From Micromonospora pallida (GTDB taxonomy: Bacteria > Actinomycetota > Actinomycetes > Mycobacteriales > Micromonosporaceae): DNA of 64,000 nt. Positions 16,861 to 25,935 of this stretch are shown here, one piece after another. The notes under the pieces were generated by a model. It saw only the letters and a program-made list of their open reading frames with translations, did not search any database and had not been told where the DNA came from. The stretch spans positions 2,914,001-2,978,000 of the forward strand of contig NZ_FMHW01000002.1 in assembly GCF_900090325.1 (NCBI RefSeq). The letters run 5' to 3'. Positions within the stretch are counted from its first letter, which is position 1. Each line of letters begins with the position of its first letter. The position numbers and the translations under genes are program-made.

Positions 16861-18156
16861 ATGACCCGCAGGATCCTGGGCTTGCCATTACGCAGCGTCG
16901 TCTTCGACCTGGCCGTCGTCGGCGCGGTGGCGCTCCTCGCGCTCGCCGCCGCGACCACGCAGGCCGGCGGCTGGGCGGCGGCCGTCGTCGGCCTGGTGAT
17001 GGCGGCGGCCCTGGTGTGGCGGCGGCGCCGGCCGGTGGCGGTCACCGTCGTGGTGGCGGCGCTGGCGATCACCCAGGTCGCGTTCGGCTGGGGCGCGCTG
17101 CCGTACGACCTGGCGGTGCTGGTCGCCCTGTACAGCGTGGTCAAGTACGCCGAACAGCTGCGCGCCGGGATCGTCGCCGGAGTCGTCGCCGCGATCGGGG
17201 TGGTCCTCGCCGCCGTGCAGACCCCGTCGCAGGTCGAGTGGTACTTCCCGGCCATCTACTACGGGCTGGTGACCGGGGCGGTGTGGCTGGCGGCGCTGAA
17301 CGTGCGCACCCGCCGGCTGTACGTGCTCAGCCTGGAGGAGCGGGCGGCGACCCTGGAGCGGGAACGGGAGGCTGAGGCGCGGGCAGCGGTGGCCGAGGAA
17401 CGCACCCGGATCGCCCGTGAGCTGCACGACGTGGTGGCGCACAGCATGGCCGTCATGATCGTCCAGGCGGACGGGGCCCGGTACATGATCGACCAGAGTC
17501 CGGAGACCGCCCGCAACGCCGTCCGGATCGTGGCGGACACCGGCCGGCAGGCCCTCGATGACATGCGCCGCCTGGTGGGCGTCCTGCGCGAGCCGAGCCC
17601 GGCCGAGCCCGGACCCGGCGATCCAGCCAATCCGGACGCCGGGACCTTGGTCGACCGCGCGGATGGCACCGGCGAGCGTGCCGCCGGGGGCGCCCCGCCA
17701 CCGACTGCGGGACTGGTCGCCGAGCCGGTGCACCGGCGGCCCTCGGTGGGCGAACTGCCCGCCCTGCTGGACCGGTTCCGCGCCGCCGGGCTGCGCGTGC
17801 GGTACACCGTCGACGGCCCGCCCGGAACGCTGCCGCAGGCCCTGGATCTGACCGTGTACCGGCTGGTGCAGGAGGCGCTGACCAACACGCTCAAGCACGC
17901 CGGCGTCGGTGCCGTCGTCGAGGTCACCCTGGAACACGTCGCCGACGCCGTCGTGCTCGGCGTGGTCGACGACGGGCAGGGCCGTCCGGCGGTCACCCCG
18001 GCGCCATCCGGCGGGCACGGCCTGGTCGGCATGCGCGAGCGGGTGTCGGTGTACGACGGCAGCCTGATCGCCGGGCCCCGGCTGGCCGGCGGGTGGCAGG
18101 TACGGGCGCGGCTGCCACTGCCGTCGGCCCCCACGACGGAGGTGATCGCGGCGTGA
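16861..18156 (+). CDS. NarL/LiaS-type sensor histidine kinase
   Basis: A 431-aa kinase. The N-terminal half has about five membrane helices (about 15-150) with almost no extracellular loop, so it probably senses from within the membrane. The dimerisation domain has phospho-acceptor His189 in ARELHDVVAHS; the HATPase domain has NTLKHAG (N box) and GHGLVGMRERV (G box). A variable 45-residue linker separates the two. TACGCT lies 8 nt before the ATG and no Shine-Dalgarno is seen. The stop overlaps the response regulator start, and an ABC exporter follows, the usual pattern for systems responding to membrane-active compounds. Confidence 0.92.
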   Translation: MTRRILGLPLRSVVFDLAVVGAVALLALAAATTQAGGWAAAVVGLVMAAALVWRRRRPVAVTVVVAALAITQVAFGWGALPYDLAVLVALYSVVKYAEQLRAGIVAGVVAAIGVVLAAVQTPSQVEWYFPAIYYGLVTGAVWLAALNVRTRRLYVLSLEERAATLEREREAEARAAVAEERTRIARELHDVVAHSMAVMIVQADGARYMIDQSPETARNAVRIVADTGRQALDDMRRLVGVLREPSPAEPGPGDPANPDAGTLVDRADGTGERAAGGAPPPTAGLVAEPVHRRPSVGELPALLDRFRAAGLRVRYTVDGPPGTLPQALDLTVYRLVQEALTNTLKHAGVGAVVEVTLEHVADAVVLGVVDDGQGRPAVTPAPSGGHGLVGMRERVSVYDGSLIAGPRLAGGWQVRARLPLPSAPTTEVIAA

Positions 18157-18818
18157 CGGTCCGGGTGGTGATCGTGGACGACCAGGCGCTGGTCCGCGCC
18201 GGGTTCCGGATGGTGCTGGGCTCCCAGCCCGACCTGGCGGTGGTCGGCGAGGCGATCGACGGTGCGGACGCGCTGCGGGTGCTGTCCCGGGTCGAGGCGG
18301 ACGTGGTGGTGATGGACATCCGGATGCCGACCATGGACGGGGTGGAGGCCACCCGGCGGCTCTGCGCCGACCGCCCGACCGGGTCGCCCCGGGTGCTGGT
18401 GTTGACGACCTTCGACACCGAGGCCGACGCGTTCGCCGCGCTGCGCGCCGGGGCCAGCGGCTTCCTGCTCAAGAACGTCCCGCCGGAGGAACTGCTCGCC
18501 GCGATCCGGGTGGTGGCCCGGGGCGACTCGGTGGTCGCCCCGTCGATCACCCGGCGGCTGCTCGACCGGTTCGCCGGGCAGCTCGGCACCGGCCCCACCG
18601 AGGACCCCCGGCTGGCCCAGCTCACCGAGCGGGAACGGGAGGTCCTGCTGTTGGTGGCGCAGGGCCTGTCCAACGCGGAGATCGCCGCCCGGGTGCACGT
18701 GGCCGAGGCGACGGTGAAGACGCACGTCGGCCGGATCCTGGCCAAGCTCCAGCTCCGCGACCGGGTGCAGGCGGTGGTGCTGGCGTACGAGAGTGGCCTG
18801 GTCACCCCCGGCGGCTGA
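18153..18818 (+). CDS. NarL-family response regulator
   Basis: A 221-aa protein with an N-terminal receiver (phospho-acceptor Asp55 in VVMDIRMP, and a Lys in FLLKN) and a C-terminal LuxR-type HTH ([20 protein letters not shown], then [11 protein letters not shown]). The GTG start overlaps the kinase stop as GTGA. Partner of the upstream kinase; the ABC exporter genes that follow after about 150 bp are the likely targets. Confidence 0.94.
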   Translation: MTVRVVIVDDQALVRAGFRMVLGSQPDLAVVGEAIDGADALRVLSRVEADVVVMDIRMPTMDGVEATRRLCADRPTGSPRVLVLTTFDTEADAFAALRAGASGFLLKNVPPEELLAAIRVVARGDSVVAPSITRRLLDRFAGQLGTGPTEDPRLAQLTEREREVLLLVAQGLSNAEIAARVHVAEATVKTHVGRILAKLQLRDRVQAVVLAYESGLVTPGG

Positions 18819-18967
18819 CCCGGCGTACGACCTGAGGCGTACGGGGCCGCGCGGCGTGGGCGACCCGGGGTGGACGGGAGTCGAGCGTACGGGTTGATCT
18901 CGGTGGACCGGTGCCGGCCATAGCGTCGGAGACGTCCGAGACCTTCCATCTGTACGGGGAGCAGCAC

Positions 18968-19750
18968 GTGTCCGTCGCACCACCCGTCCACGCCGTCGCC
19001 GGGGTGGCCGTCACCGCCCGGGGCCTGACCAAGCGGTACGGCACCGGCCAGGCCGCCGTCGTCGCCCTCGACGGCGTCGACGTCGACTTCACCGCCGGCC
19101 GGTTCACCGCGATCATGGGGCCGTCCGGTTCCGGCAAGTCGACGCTGATGCACTGCCTGGCCGGCCTGGACCGGGCCACCGCCGGGTCGGTGCGCATCGG
19201 CGACGCCGAGCTGGCCCAGCTGGACGACCGTCGGCTCACCCTGCTGCGCCGGGACCGGGTCGGCTTCGTGTTCCAGAAGTTCAACCTGCTGCCGGCGCTC
19301 ACCGCCGAGGAGAACATCGTGCTGCCGCTGGCCATCGCCGGCCGGCGCCCCGACCCGGCGTGGCTGCGGCAGGTGGTCGCGGCGGTCGGGTTGACCGAGC
19401 GGCTGCGGCACCGTCCGGCCGAGCTCTCCGGCGGCCAGCAGCAGCGGGTCGCGGTGGCCCGGGCCCTGGTCACGAAGCCGTGGGTGATCTTCGCCGACGA
19501 GCCCACCGGCAACCTGGACTCCCGGGCCAGCGCGGAGGTGCTGCGGCTGCTCCGCGAGGCGGTGGACACCCTCGGGCAGACGGTGGTGATGGTGACCCAC
19601 GACCCGGTCGCCGCCGCCCATGCCGACCGGGTGGTCTTCCTCGCCGACGGCCGGCTGGTGCGGGAGTTGACCGCGCCGACCCCGGAACGGGTTCTCGACA
19701 CGCTGGCCCACCTCGACCCGGCCACCGCCGGCGACGCGCGGGGGTGGTGA
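18968..19750 (+). CDS. ABC transporter ATP-binding protein (MacB/LolD type)
   Basis: A 260-aa ATPase with Walker [10 protein letters not shown]-loop [13 protein letters not shown], signature LSGGQQQR, Walker [13 protein letters not shown] and the switch His in VTHD. The GTG at 18968 is chosen because GGGGAG lies 7 nt upstream; an in-frame ATG at 18911 lacks such a site. It is followed after 1 nt by the FtsX-type permease. The pair resembles bacitracin- or macrolide-type exporters and lipoprotein-releasing systems and is probably controlled by the adjacent two-component system. Confidence 0.92.
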   Translation: MSVAPPVHAVAGVAVTARGLTKRYGTGQAAVVALDGVDVDFTAGRFTAIMGPSGSGKSTLMHCLAGLDRATAGSVRIGDAELAQLDDRRLTLLRRDRVGFVFQKFNLLPALTAEENIVLPLAIAGRRPDPAWLRQVVAAVGLTERLRHRPAELSGGQQQRVAVARALVTKPWVIFADEPTGNLDSRASAEVLRLLREAVDTLGQTVVMVTHDPVAAAHADRVVFLADGRLVRELTAPTPERVLDTLAHLDPATAGDARGW

Positions 19751-19751
19751 C

Positions 19752-22229
19752 GTGTTCCGCCTGACCCTGCGCTCACTGCGCGCCGAGGCACTGCGGATGC
19801 TGCTCTCCGCGCTGGCCGTGGTGCTCGGCGTGGCCTTCGTCGCTGGCACGTTGATCTTCATCGACGGTATGCGCGCCGGCACGTACGAGCGGGCCGGCAC
19901 CTTCGACCGGCACACCGACGTCGGCGTCTACGCCGAGCAGGACCCCATCCCGGCCGCCCTGGTCGACAAGGTGCGCGCGGTCGACGGGGTACGCGCCGCC
20001 GAGGGCGAACTGACCGGCACCGCCGGGGTGGTCGGCGCCGACGGCCGCCCGGTGCTCGGCTTCGGCTTCCTCGCCGCCGTCCCCACCACTCCGGCCCTCC
20101 AGTCGTACGACGTGGTGGCCGGTCGGCTGCCGGCCCGCCCCGGTGAGGTGGTGCTGGACGAGGGCACCGTGACCGAGGAGGGGTTCGCCCTCGGCACGCC
20201 GGTACGAATCGGCGGCGCCAGTGGGGCGGCCCGCCCGTACACGCTGGTCGGCACGGTCGACGTGGCCGACACGACCCGGGACGTCGGTGGGCCGTTCATC
20301 GGTCTGGTCGGCGTCGACGCGCTCGCCGTCAGCGGCGAGCGCGGGTACGGCCGGATCATGGTGGCGGCCGAACCGGGCGTGCCGGCCAGTGACCTGGCCG
20401 ACCGGGTCGCCGAGGTGGCCGGCACCGGCAGCACGGTGCGCACCCGGGAGCAGATCCTCGACGCCGCCGTCACCGACGCGGTCCGCGACCTGCGCCAGTT
20501 CAACCTGGTGCTGCTGACCTTCGCCGGGGTGGCGGTGGTGGTGGCCGCGTTCGTCATCGCCAACACCTTCACCATCGTGCTCGCCCAGCGCACCCGCCGG
20601 ACCGCGCTGCTGCGCCTGGTCGGCGCCACCCGGGGCCAGGTGTTCCGGGCCACCCTGCTGGAGTCGGCGCTGGTCGGGTTGGCCGCGTCGGCGCTCGGTG
20701 TGTTGGCCGGCGCCGGCCTGGCGGCGGGGATGACCGCGGTGCTGGCCGCGCTGGACGTGCCACTGGCCGGCACCCTCACGGTGACTGCGACGACGGTGCT
20801 GGGCTGTCTGCTCGCCGGGACCGTGCTCACCGTCGGTGCGGCCTGCGTGCCGGCCTGGCAGGGCACCCGGGTCGCCCCGGTGGCCGCGTTGACCGACGCC
20901 GCCGTGCAGGTGACCCGCCGCGCCGGGCGGGTACGCCTGACCGCCGGCGCGCTGGTCCTCGGTGCCGGGGTCGCCGCGCTGGTCGGGGCCGCCTCGGTCG
21001 GGCAGCTCCTGCTGGTCGCCCTCGGTGGCGTGCTGAGCTTCCTGGGCATCGTCCTGTTCGGTCCGGTGCTGGTACCGGCACTGGTCCGGGTCATCGGCGC
21101 CCCTGCCCGGCGGGTCTTCGGCACCACCGCCGCCCTGGCGGTGGCCAACGCGGTCCGCAATCCCCGGCGGGTGGCCGCCACGGCGACCGCCCTGGTCATC
21201 GGGATCGGTCTGGTGACGTCGTTCGTGGTCGGCGCGCAGAGCACCAAGACGGCCATCGAACGCAGCGTGGACGCCCAGGTCGGGGTGGACTTCCTGGTCA
21301 CCGGGATCGGTGGGGACCTGCCCGCCGGAGTGGTCGACGAGCTGACCGGCCGCCCCGAGTTGGGGTTGGTGCACGAGCAGCGCAGCGAGGTGACCGACGG
21401 CGTCGAGTTCCGGGCCGCCCACCCCGCGCTGGTCGGCCGCACCCTGACCGGGGTGGACTCCGGGCGGGTCGACCGGCTTGGGCCGGGTCGGGTGCTGGTG
21501 CACCGCGAGCTGGCCCGGGAGCGGAGCTGGTCGACCGGCGACCGGGTCACCCTGGGCGGCCGGTCGTTCGAGGTGGCCGCCGTGGTCGCCGCCGACCCGT
21601 CCAACACAGACGGGCCGGTGCCGGCCGGGCACGTGGTCGAGGTGAGCGCCGCCGACTTCACCGGGTTGTTCCCCGCCGTCCGGGGCTACCTGGCCGAGGT
21701 CGATCCGGCCGACGGGGTGGCCGCGTCCGCCGCGCGGGACGCGGTCGAGTCGGTGCTGGCCCGGTACCCGACGGTGAACCTGATGGACCAGGCGGCGTAC
21801 AAGCGGATGCTCACCGGCACGGTGGACATGCTGCTCGCGTTCGTGATCGCCCTGCTCGGGCTGGCCGTGGTGATCGCCCTGGTCGGGGTGGCCAACACGC
21901 TGAGCCTGTCGGTGGTGGAACGCACCCGGGAGAACGCGGTGCTACGGGCCGTGGGGCTGACCCGGGGCCGGATGCGCGCCATGCTCGCCGCCGAGGCGGT
22001 GCTCACCGCCCTGGTCGGCGCGGTGCTCGGGGTGGCCCTGGGCGTCGGGGTGAGCGCGGGGGCGATGGCCTTCCTCGCCGAACTGGGCGGCGAGTTCACC
22101 CTGGTGCTGCCGTGGGGGCAGCTCGGCGGCATCCTCGCCGTCGCGGTGCTGGCCGCGCTGGCCGCGTCCGTGCTGCCGGCCCGACGGGCGTTGTCCCGGC
22201 CGGTGGTGGAGGCGCTCGGCGTCGAGTGA
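19752..22229 (+). CDS. FtsX/MacB-type ABC transporter permease
   Basis: An 825-aa permease. An N-terminal helix (about 14-34) is followed by a MacB-like extracytoplasmic domain, then two FtsX blocks of membrane helices (about 245-440 and 690-815) with a second extracytoplasmic domain between them. The duplicated layout (about 800 aa, roughly eight to ten helices) is standard for actinobacterial FtsX-like permeases. The conserved FtsX stretches [20 protein letters not shown] and [20 protein letters not shown] are clear. The GTG start is 1 nt after the ATPase stop. It probably exports or extrudes an amphipathic compound. Confidence 0.92.
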   Translation: MFRLTLRSLRAEALRMLLSALAVVLGVAFVAGTLIFIDGMRAGTYERAGTFDRHTDVGVYAEQDPIPAALVDKVRAVDGVRAAEGELTGTAGVVGADGRPVLGFGFLAAVPTTPALQSYDVVAGRLPARPGEVVLDEGTVTEEGFALGTPVRIGGASGAARPYTLVGTVDVADTTRDVGGPFIGLVGVDALAVSGERGYGRIMVAAEPGVPASDLADRVAEVAGTGSTVRTREQILDAAVTDAVRDLRQFNLVLLTFAGVAVVVAAFVIANTFTIVLAQRTRRTALLRLVGATRGQVFRATLLESALVGLAASALGVLAGAGLAAGMTAVLAALDVPLAGTLTVTATTVLGCLLAGTVLTVGAACVPAWQGTRVAPVAALTDAAVQVTRRAGRVRLTAGALVLGAGVAALVGAASVGQLLLVALGGVLSFLGIVLFGPVLVPALVRVIGAPARRVFGTTAALAVANAVRNPRRVAATATALVIGIGLVTSFVVGAQSTKTAIERSVDAQVGVDFLVTGIGGDLPAGVVDELTGRPELGLVHEQRSEVTDGVEFRAAHPALVGRTLTGVDSGRVDRLGPGRVLVHRELARERSWSTGDRVTLGGRSFEVAAVVAADPSNTDGPVPAGHVVEVSAADFTGLFPAVRGYLAEVDPADGVAASAARDAVESVLARYPTVNLMDQAAYKRMLTGTVDMLLAFVIALLGLAVVIALVGVANTLSLSVVERTRENAVLRAVGLTRGRMRAMLAAEAVLTALVGAVLGVALGVGVSAGAMAFLAELGGEFTLVLPWGQLGGILAVAVLAALAASVLPARRALSRPVVEALGVE

Positions 22230-22321
22230 GCACGCGGGGCGTCGGGGGCCGGGCGGCCTCCGACGCCCGCAAAGCCGATCGACCAGCCTTTCGAGCAGGG
22301 CGACCGCCGGCGCGCGTTGAC

Positions 22322-23753
22322 TCAGTTGCCGATCCAGACCGAACGCTGCTTTTCCTGGTCGCGGGTGACGACGTCGGCCCTTCCCCAGCGTCCGGGGATG
22401 CCGTACAGGTCGATCTGGCCGATCCGATCGGGCAGGACGGGGTCGGAGGTCAGCCGCTCGCCGTCCGGTTCGAGGCCGAGCATCGTACGGAGGAACAGCA
22501 GGGGCGCCCCGGCCGACCAGGCCTGCGGACTGCACGCGGTCGGGTACTGGACCGGGTACCGGGTGAGTTCCCGGTCGTAGCCTGCGAACGCCTCTGGCAG
22601 GCGTCCCTGGAAGTAGCGTGACGCGTCCAGGATCGCCTTCGCGACGAGGTTCGCCTCCCGTCGGAAGCCGTAGCGGCACAACCCCCAGGCGATGATCGAG
22701 TTGTCGAACGGCCACACCGTGCCGACGTGGTAACCGATGGGGTTGTACCGTTCCGCGCTCCGGGCGAGGGTGCGGATCCCCCAACCGGAGAACAGGTCGG
22801 GGCCGAGGAGGTGCTCGACGACCCGGCCGGCCCGGTCCGGTTCGACGATGCCGCTCCACAGCAGGTGGCCGACGTTCGAGGAGAGCGCGTCGACCGGCCG
22901 GCCGTCGGGGTCGAGGGCAAGCGCGTAGTACTCGCCATCGCCGACCCAGAAGTCCCGGCTGAAGCGCCGTTTCAGGTCGTCCGCCTGCCGATCGAGTTCG
23001 TCGGCGTACGCCGGATCGTTCCAGAACTCTCGGGCGAGGCGGGCGGCGCGCCGCTTGGCGTCGTAGGCGTAACCCTGGATCTCGCAAATGGCTCGGGGGG
23101 TCTCCGGTATCCGCCCGTCACGGTAGGAGATGGAGTCCCAGGAGTCCTTCCAGCAGTGGTTGTCCAGGCCGTTGACGGTGTTCCGCCGTTCGTACCAGAC
23201 GTAGCCGTTGCCCACCAGGTCGGCGTAGGTGTCCAGCCATTTCAGGGCCAACCGTGCCTCGAACTCGAAGTTTCGCACCATTCCGCTGTCGCCGGTTCTC
23301 CCGCTCGTAGCAGAAGTGCAGCAGGTCGTCCCGGATGTAGGTGTTCACCCGCCCGATCTTCGGCTTCACGTCCTTGATCTCGAAGAGGTCCGCGAAGTCG
23401 CAGGCGACCTCCAGCGAGACCGTCAGATCCGCCGGTTCTCTGCCGTGATTGAAGATCGTCAGGTTCTCGGCGAAACTGCCACCGAGCATGCGGTGCCGAA
23501 TGACGGACAGTTTCGCGTCGATGTAGTGGGTGGGCGAACCGGGCACGAGAAAGAAGCGGGACTCGAAATACTGTAGGTCGTCCTTCGACAGCGCATTCAA
23601 CGGCTCACCGTTGATGGTCAACCGCCAGGTCGAGAGAAAGCGGGTGTCGTACGAGAAGAATCCGGTCGGAAAGGTCTTCGAGGGGTGGATGTCGCCATTT
23701 CCGTCACTCACGACGAAATCGATGCCGTCCAGGCTGCTGACGTATCCGTTCAT
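22322..23753 (-). pseudogene. Glycogen-debranching-type enzyme, internally deleted and frameshifted
   Basis: Two halves of one amylo-alpha-1,6-glucosidase-like protein lie in different frames. The N-terminal piece (23753 to about 23290) begins MNGYVSSLDGIDFVVSDG and runs to YERENRR, the N-terminal beta domain. The C-terminal piece (about 23281 to 22322) starts mid-barrel at ARLALKWLDTY and continues through NHCWKDSWDSI, CEIQGYAYDAK and VGTVWPFDNS to the end. Relatives are about 650-700 aa; roughly 200 residues of the catalytic-barrel start are missing at the junction (about 23280-23300), and the offset is not a multiple of three. Function is almost certainly lost. The N-terminal start is still coupled (ATGA) to the SCP2-like gene. 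Confidence 0.8.
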
Positions 23754-24166
23754 CCCGGCCCCCCGTCGGTGATGTTTATCCCGGGCGGGTCGTGCATGCG
23801 CGCCATCCCGGTGAGCATCTTCCGGAGGTGCGCCAGGCTGGTGACGTCGCCATCGTTGGTGATCTCGTTGCGCACCAGCGCCGCGAAGAGGTTCGCCCTA
23901 CCGAGGACGAGCCGATCGAAGAACTGTCTACTGGTCCGCACCACAGCGTCCGCCGCACGGCACTCTTCCACCACCCGGATGCTCCCGCGATCGATGGACA
24001 TGAACCAGTGGGTGGTCCGACCGTCGTCGTGTTCCAGATCGATCCGGAGGGTCGTCGTTATGTCGTCCGGAAGCATGACCGGGTGCTCCTGGCTCACGTG
24101 CCGGAAGAATTCGGCGGTGGGATCCGACGGCGGTTCTTCCTCGTCCGGCCACGCTCGCTCCTGCAC
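23750..24166 (-). CDS. SCP2-like sterol-carrier-domain protein
   Basis: A 138-aa protein whose body (about 30-125) fits the SCP2 fold: a beta region LRIDLEHDD, WFMSIDRGSIRVVE, then DAVVRTSRQFFDRLVLGRAN and an amphipathic C-terminal helix. The GTG start at 24166 is the only good initiator and has only a weak GGCGGGA upstream. The stop overlaps the start of the decayed debranching gene by 4 bp, so both were once one operon. The lipid or hydrophobic ligand is unknown. Base composition is slightly lower in GC than the neighbours. Confidence 0.72.
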   Translation of the reverse strand: MQERAWPDEEEPPSDPTAEFFRHVSQEHPVMLPDDITTTLRIDLEHDDGRTTHWFMSIDRGSIRVVEECRAADAVVRTSRQFFDRLVLGRANLFAALVRNEITNDGDVTSLAHLRKMLTGMARMHDPPGINITDGGPG

Positions 24167-24301
24167 GTTCGTCCCGCCGTCTCCGTGTGGCTCGACACCC
24201 GAGTCCCTGAGTTAGGCAGGCTGTACCGTCGGTAACCATCACCCTGAGGGGAAACGCAAGGTCCCGTGGCAACCGGCAGGACCTCCGCACCCCCGGGAAC
24301 A

Positions 24302-24341
24302 GCACGAGGGCTCCTTCCCGTCCGGGAAGGAGCCCTCGTGC
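24302..24341. terminator. Perfect 19-bp inverted repeat, bidirectional terminator
   Basis: Arms 24302-24320 and 24323-24341 are exactly complementary (GCACGAGGGCTCCTTCCCG and its inverse); about 18 pairs can form around a 4-nt loop. There is no T-tract. It lies downstream of the lysozyme-like gene (minus strand), beyond the repeat array, and upstream of the SCP2 gene. Confidence 0.85.
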
Positions 24342-24343
24342 GT

Positions 24344-24471
24344 GTGTCACTTGGTCCTGTCGCGACTTGGCCCGGCCGTCACTCGGTCCTGTCGTGACTT
24401 GGTCTTATCGTGACTTGGTCTTATCGTGACTTGGCCCTGTCGTGACTCGGTGCTGTCGTCACTTGGTCCAG
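24344..24471. repeat. 16-bp tandem array, eight copies
   Basis: Eight imperfect copies of a 16-mer, typified by TCGTGACTTGGTCTTA (identical copies at 24392-24407 and 24408-24423). The last copy (24456-24471) contains the TGA and final codons of the lysozyme-like gene (stop at 24459-24461), so the array looks like repeated duplication of that gene's 3' end into its 3' untranslated region. Confidence 0.9.
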
Positions 24472-25064
24472 AGTTCGGCGACCAGGTCAGCGGCCTGCTT
24501 CTCCCACTGCGCGTAGTGGTCGGGGTACGCCGACACCTGCACCGTCTGCGCGGCCTCAGTGAGCGGCATGTCCTCCCAGCCGTCCACACCCTTCAACCCG
24601 TTCAAAAACGCGGTCGTCGCGTACTCCGGGTCGGTGATCTGCTCCACCGTGCCCCACCCACTCGACGGACGCTGCTGGAACAGACCCTGCGAGTCATGGT
24701 CGTTGCGGTCACCCAGATGACCCAGGTTCTCCAACTTCGACTCCTGCAAGCTCGTCGCGATCGCCACCACAGCGGCCCGCTCGTCCATCCCGGCCTTCTT
24801 CGTCGCCTCGACGATCGCCTTCGCGTTGTCCTTCTGCTCACCGTTCAGCGGAATCGCCGACTGCCCACCAGGCACACCGTTGGGCAGCAACTTGTCCATC
24901 GACACCTGCTTGCCACTGTCCGCCGACACCTGCTGCGTCGCCGCCACCGGCTTCGTCGTCACTGCCGGAGTCACGTCCTGCGACAGACCCGAACCAGCCG
25001 CCATACCCACCACAGCGGTCAGACCGGCAATGGACAGCACACCACGCTCGATAAGCTTGTTCAT
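24459..25064 (-). CDS. Secreted lysozyme/transglycosylase-like protein (putative wall hydrolase)
   Basis: A 201-aa secreted protein. The N-terminus (MNKLIERGVLSIAGLTAVVG) is a short signal peptide or anchor. The C-terminal 125 residues hold a conserved module: AIVEATKKAG, ATSLQESKLENLGH with a candidate catalytic Glu, DSQGLFQQRPSSGWG, FLNGLKGVDGWE and ESA-like VQVSAYPDHY. This module is common in actinobacterial envelope proteins and resembles the goose-lysozyme/SLT fold. ATG 25064 has GGAG 10 nt upstream. A paralogue lies at 37126. The hydrolase activity is inferred from motif resemblance only. Confidence 0.75.
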   Translation of the reverse strand: MNKLIERGVLSIAGLTAVVGMAAGSGLSQDVTPAVTTKPVAATQQVSADSGKQVSMDKLLPNGVPGGQSAIPLNGEQKDNAKAIVEATKKAGMDERAAVVAIATSLQESKLENLGHLGDRNDHDSQGLFQQRPSSGWGTVEQITDPEYATTAFLNGLKGVDGWEDMPLTEAAQTVQVSAYPDHYAQWEKQAADLVAELWTK

Positions 25065-25935
25065 GATCAAAGCTCCGTTCGGGGGTCGACGCACCACAGC
25101 CGGCCATCTCGGCAGATACCGGACAAGCGCGTAAGCACCACACGTAAGGGCGCTCTGAGAAAGATCCAGGGGGATACTCACCGCACCAGACGAGGGGGAT
25201 CGGGGGATCCGCCAGGCCCGCCACACAGGGGGCCACTGCATCGGCGCGGACAAGGTATAACGACCAACCGGCCGCCCCCATTCCCCGGGGGCCCGGCCCA
25301 CCCGCCCACTCACCAGGGGCGGGGTCACAGCCGCACGGGGGATACAACCACCCCACCCCCGCCGCCATTCCCACCGGCCGCCCGCCCCGTCCGCCGCCGA
25401 CCGGCCCCGTCCGCCGACGCGCCCGCCGGACGCCGGACCGTCCGCCGCCGGCCCGTCCCTCGGCCCGGCCCTCAATTTGCGGCATGTCGGGGTCTCCACG
25501 GCCCGGGTGACCCCAACTTGCCGCAACCGGAGTCGATCAAGCAGCCGGCCCCAGCTGATCGACTCCGTTTCGGCGAAATGGGGCTGCCAAGAACGCCAGA
25601 CACCGCCGTTTCGGCGTAATGGAGTGGATCAAGCAGCCGGCCCGGCAACGGCTCCCGGCCGACACCCACCCTGACGCCACTGCCACAGCAACCGTCGCGC
25701 CTCGGCGGTGCCCAACAACTCCAGGCCCCGAACCGCCCCCACCGCCATTCCCCCCACCAGGCCGCCGCCTCGCTGGCAGGGTCGACCCAGGGGCCGTGGC
25801 AGACCAATAACGGGGACAGCGGTGACGTCCGCCCGGACGAGGCAGTCGCTGAGGTTGGTCTCGCGCCCGGATTTGGCGGTGTGTCCGTCACTCGGTGTGT
25901 TACGACTGCCTCAGGCAGCGGGGGGTCTGGTGGTC
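25065..25935. other. Long divergent intergenic region, no convincing gene
   Basis: About 870 bp between the lysozyme-like gene and LtrA. Several short open frames exist but are low-complexity Pro/Arg products of the GC skew. Seen in it: four GGGGGAT motifs (25169-25175, 25194-25200, 25202-25208, 25337-25343), a C-rich tract (about 25350-25470) and a cluster of inverted and direct repeats (25477-25642). Confidence 0.6.
25477..25642. repeat. Composite intergenic repeat (two inverted repeats plus direct repeats)
   Basis: An imperfect 18-bp inverted repeat (25477-25494 and 25509-25526, 16 of 18 pairs) abuts a perfect 12-bp one (CGGAGTCGATCA 25528-25539 and 25556-25567). CCGTTTCGGCGAAATGG (25565-25581) recurs with one change at 25606-25622, and GATCAAGCAGCCGGCC recurs exactly at 25535-25550 and 25627-25642. 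It looks like a REP-type element. Confidence 0.75.

Noticed and set aside
24344..24471. CRISPR array
   Set aside because: Repeats are 16 bp, directly adjacent with no spacers, and degenerate; no cas genes nearby.
25065..25260. ydaO-type (c-di-AMP) riboswitch upstream of the wall-hydrolase-like gene
   Set aside because: Known for actinobacterial wall hydrolases, but the conserved ydaO segments were not found in the leader on the coding strand.
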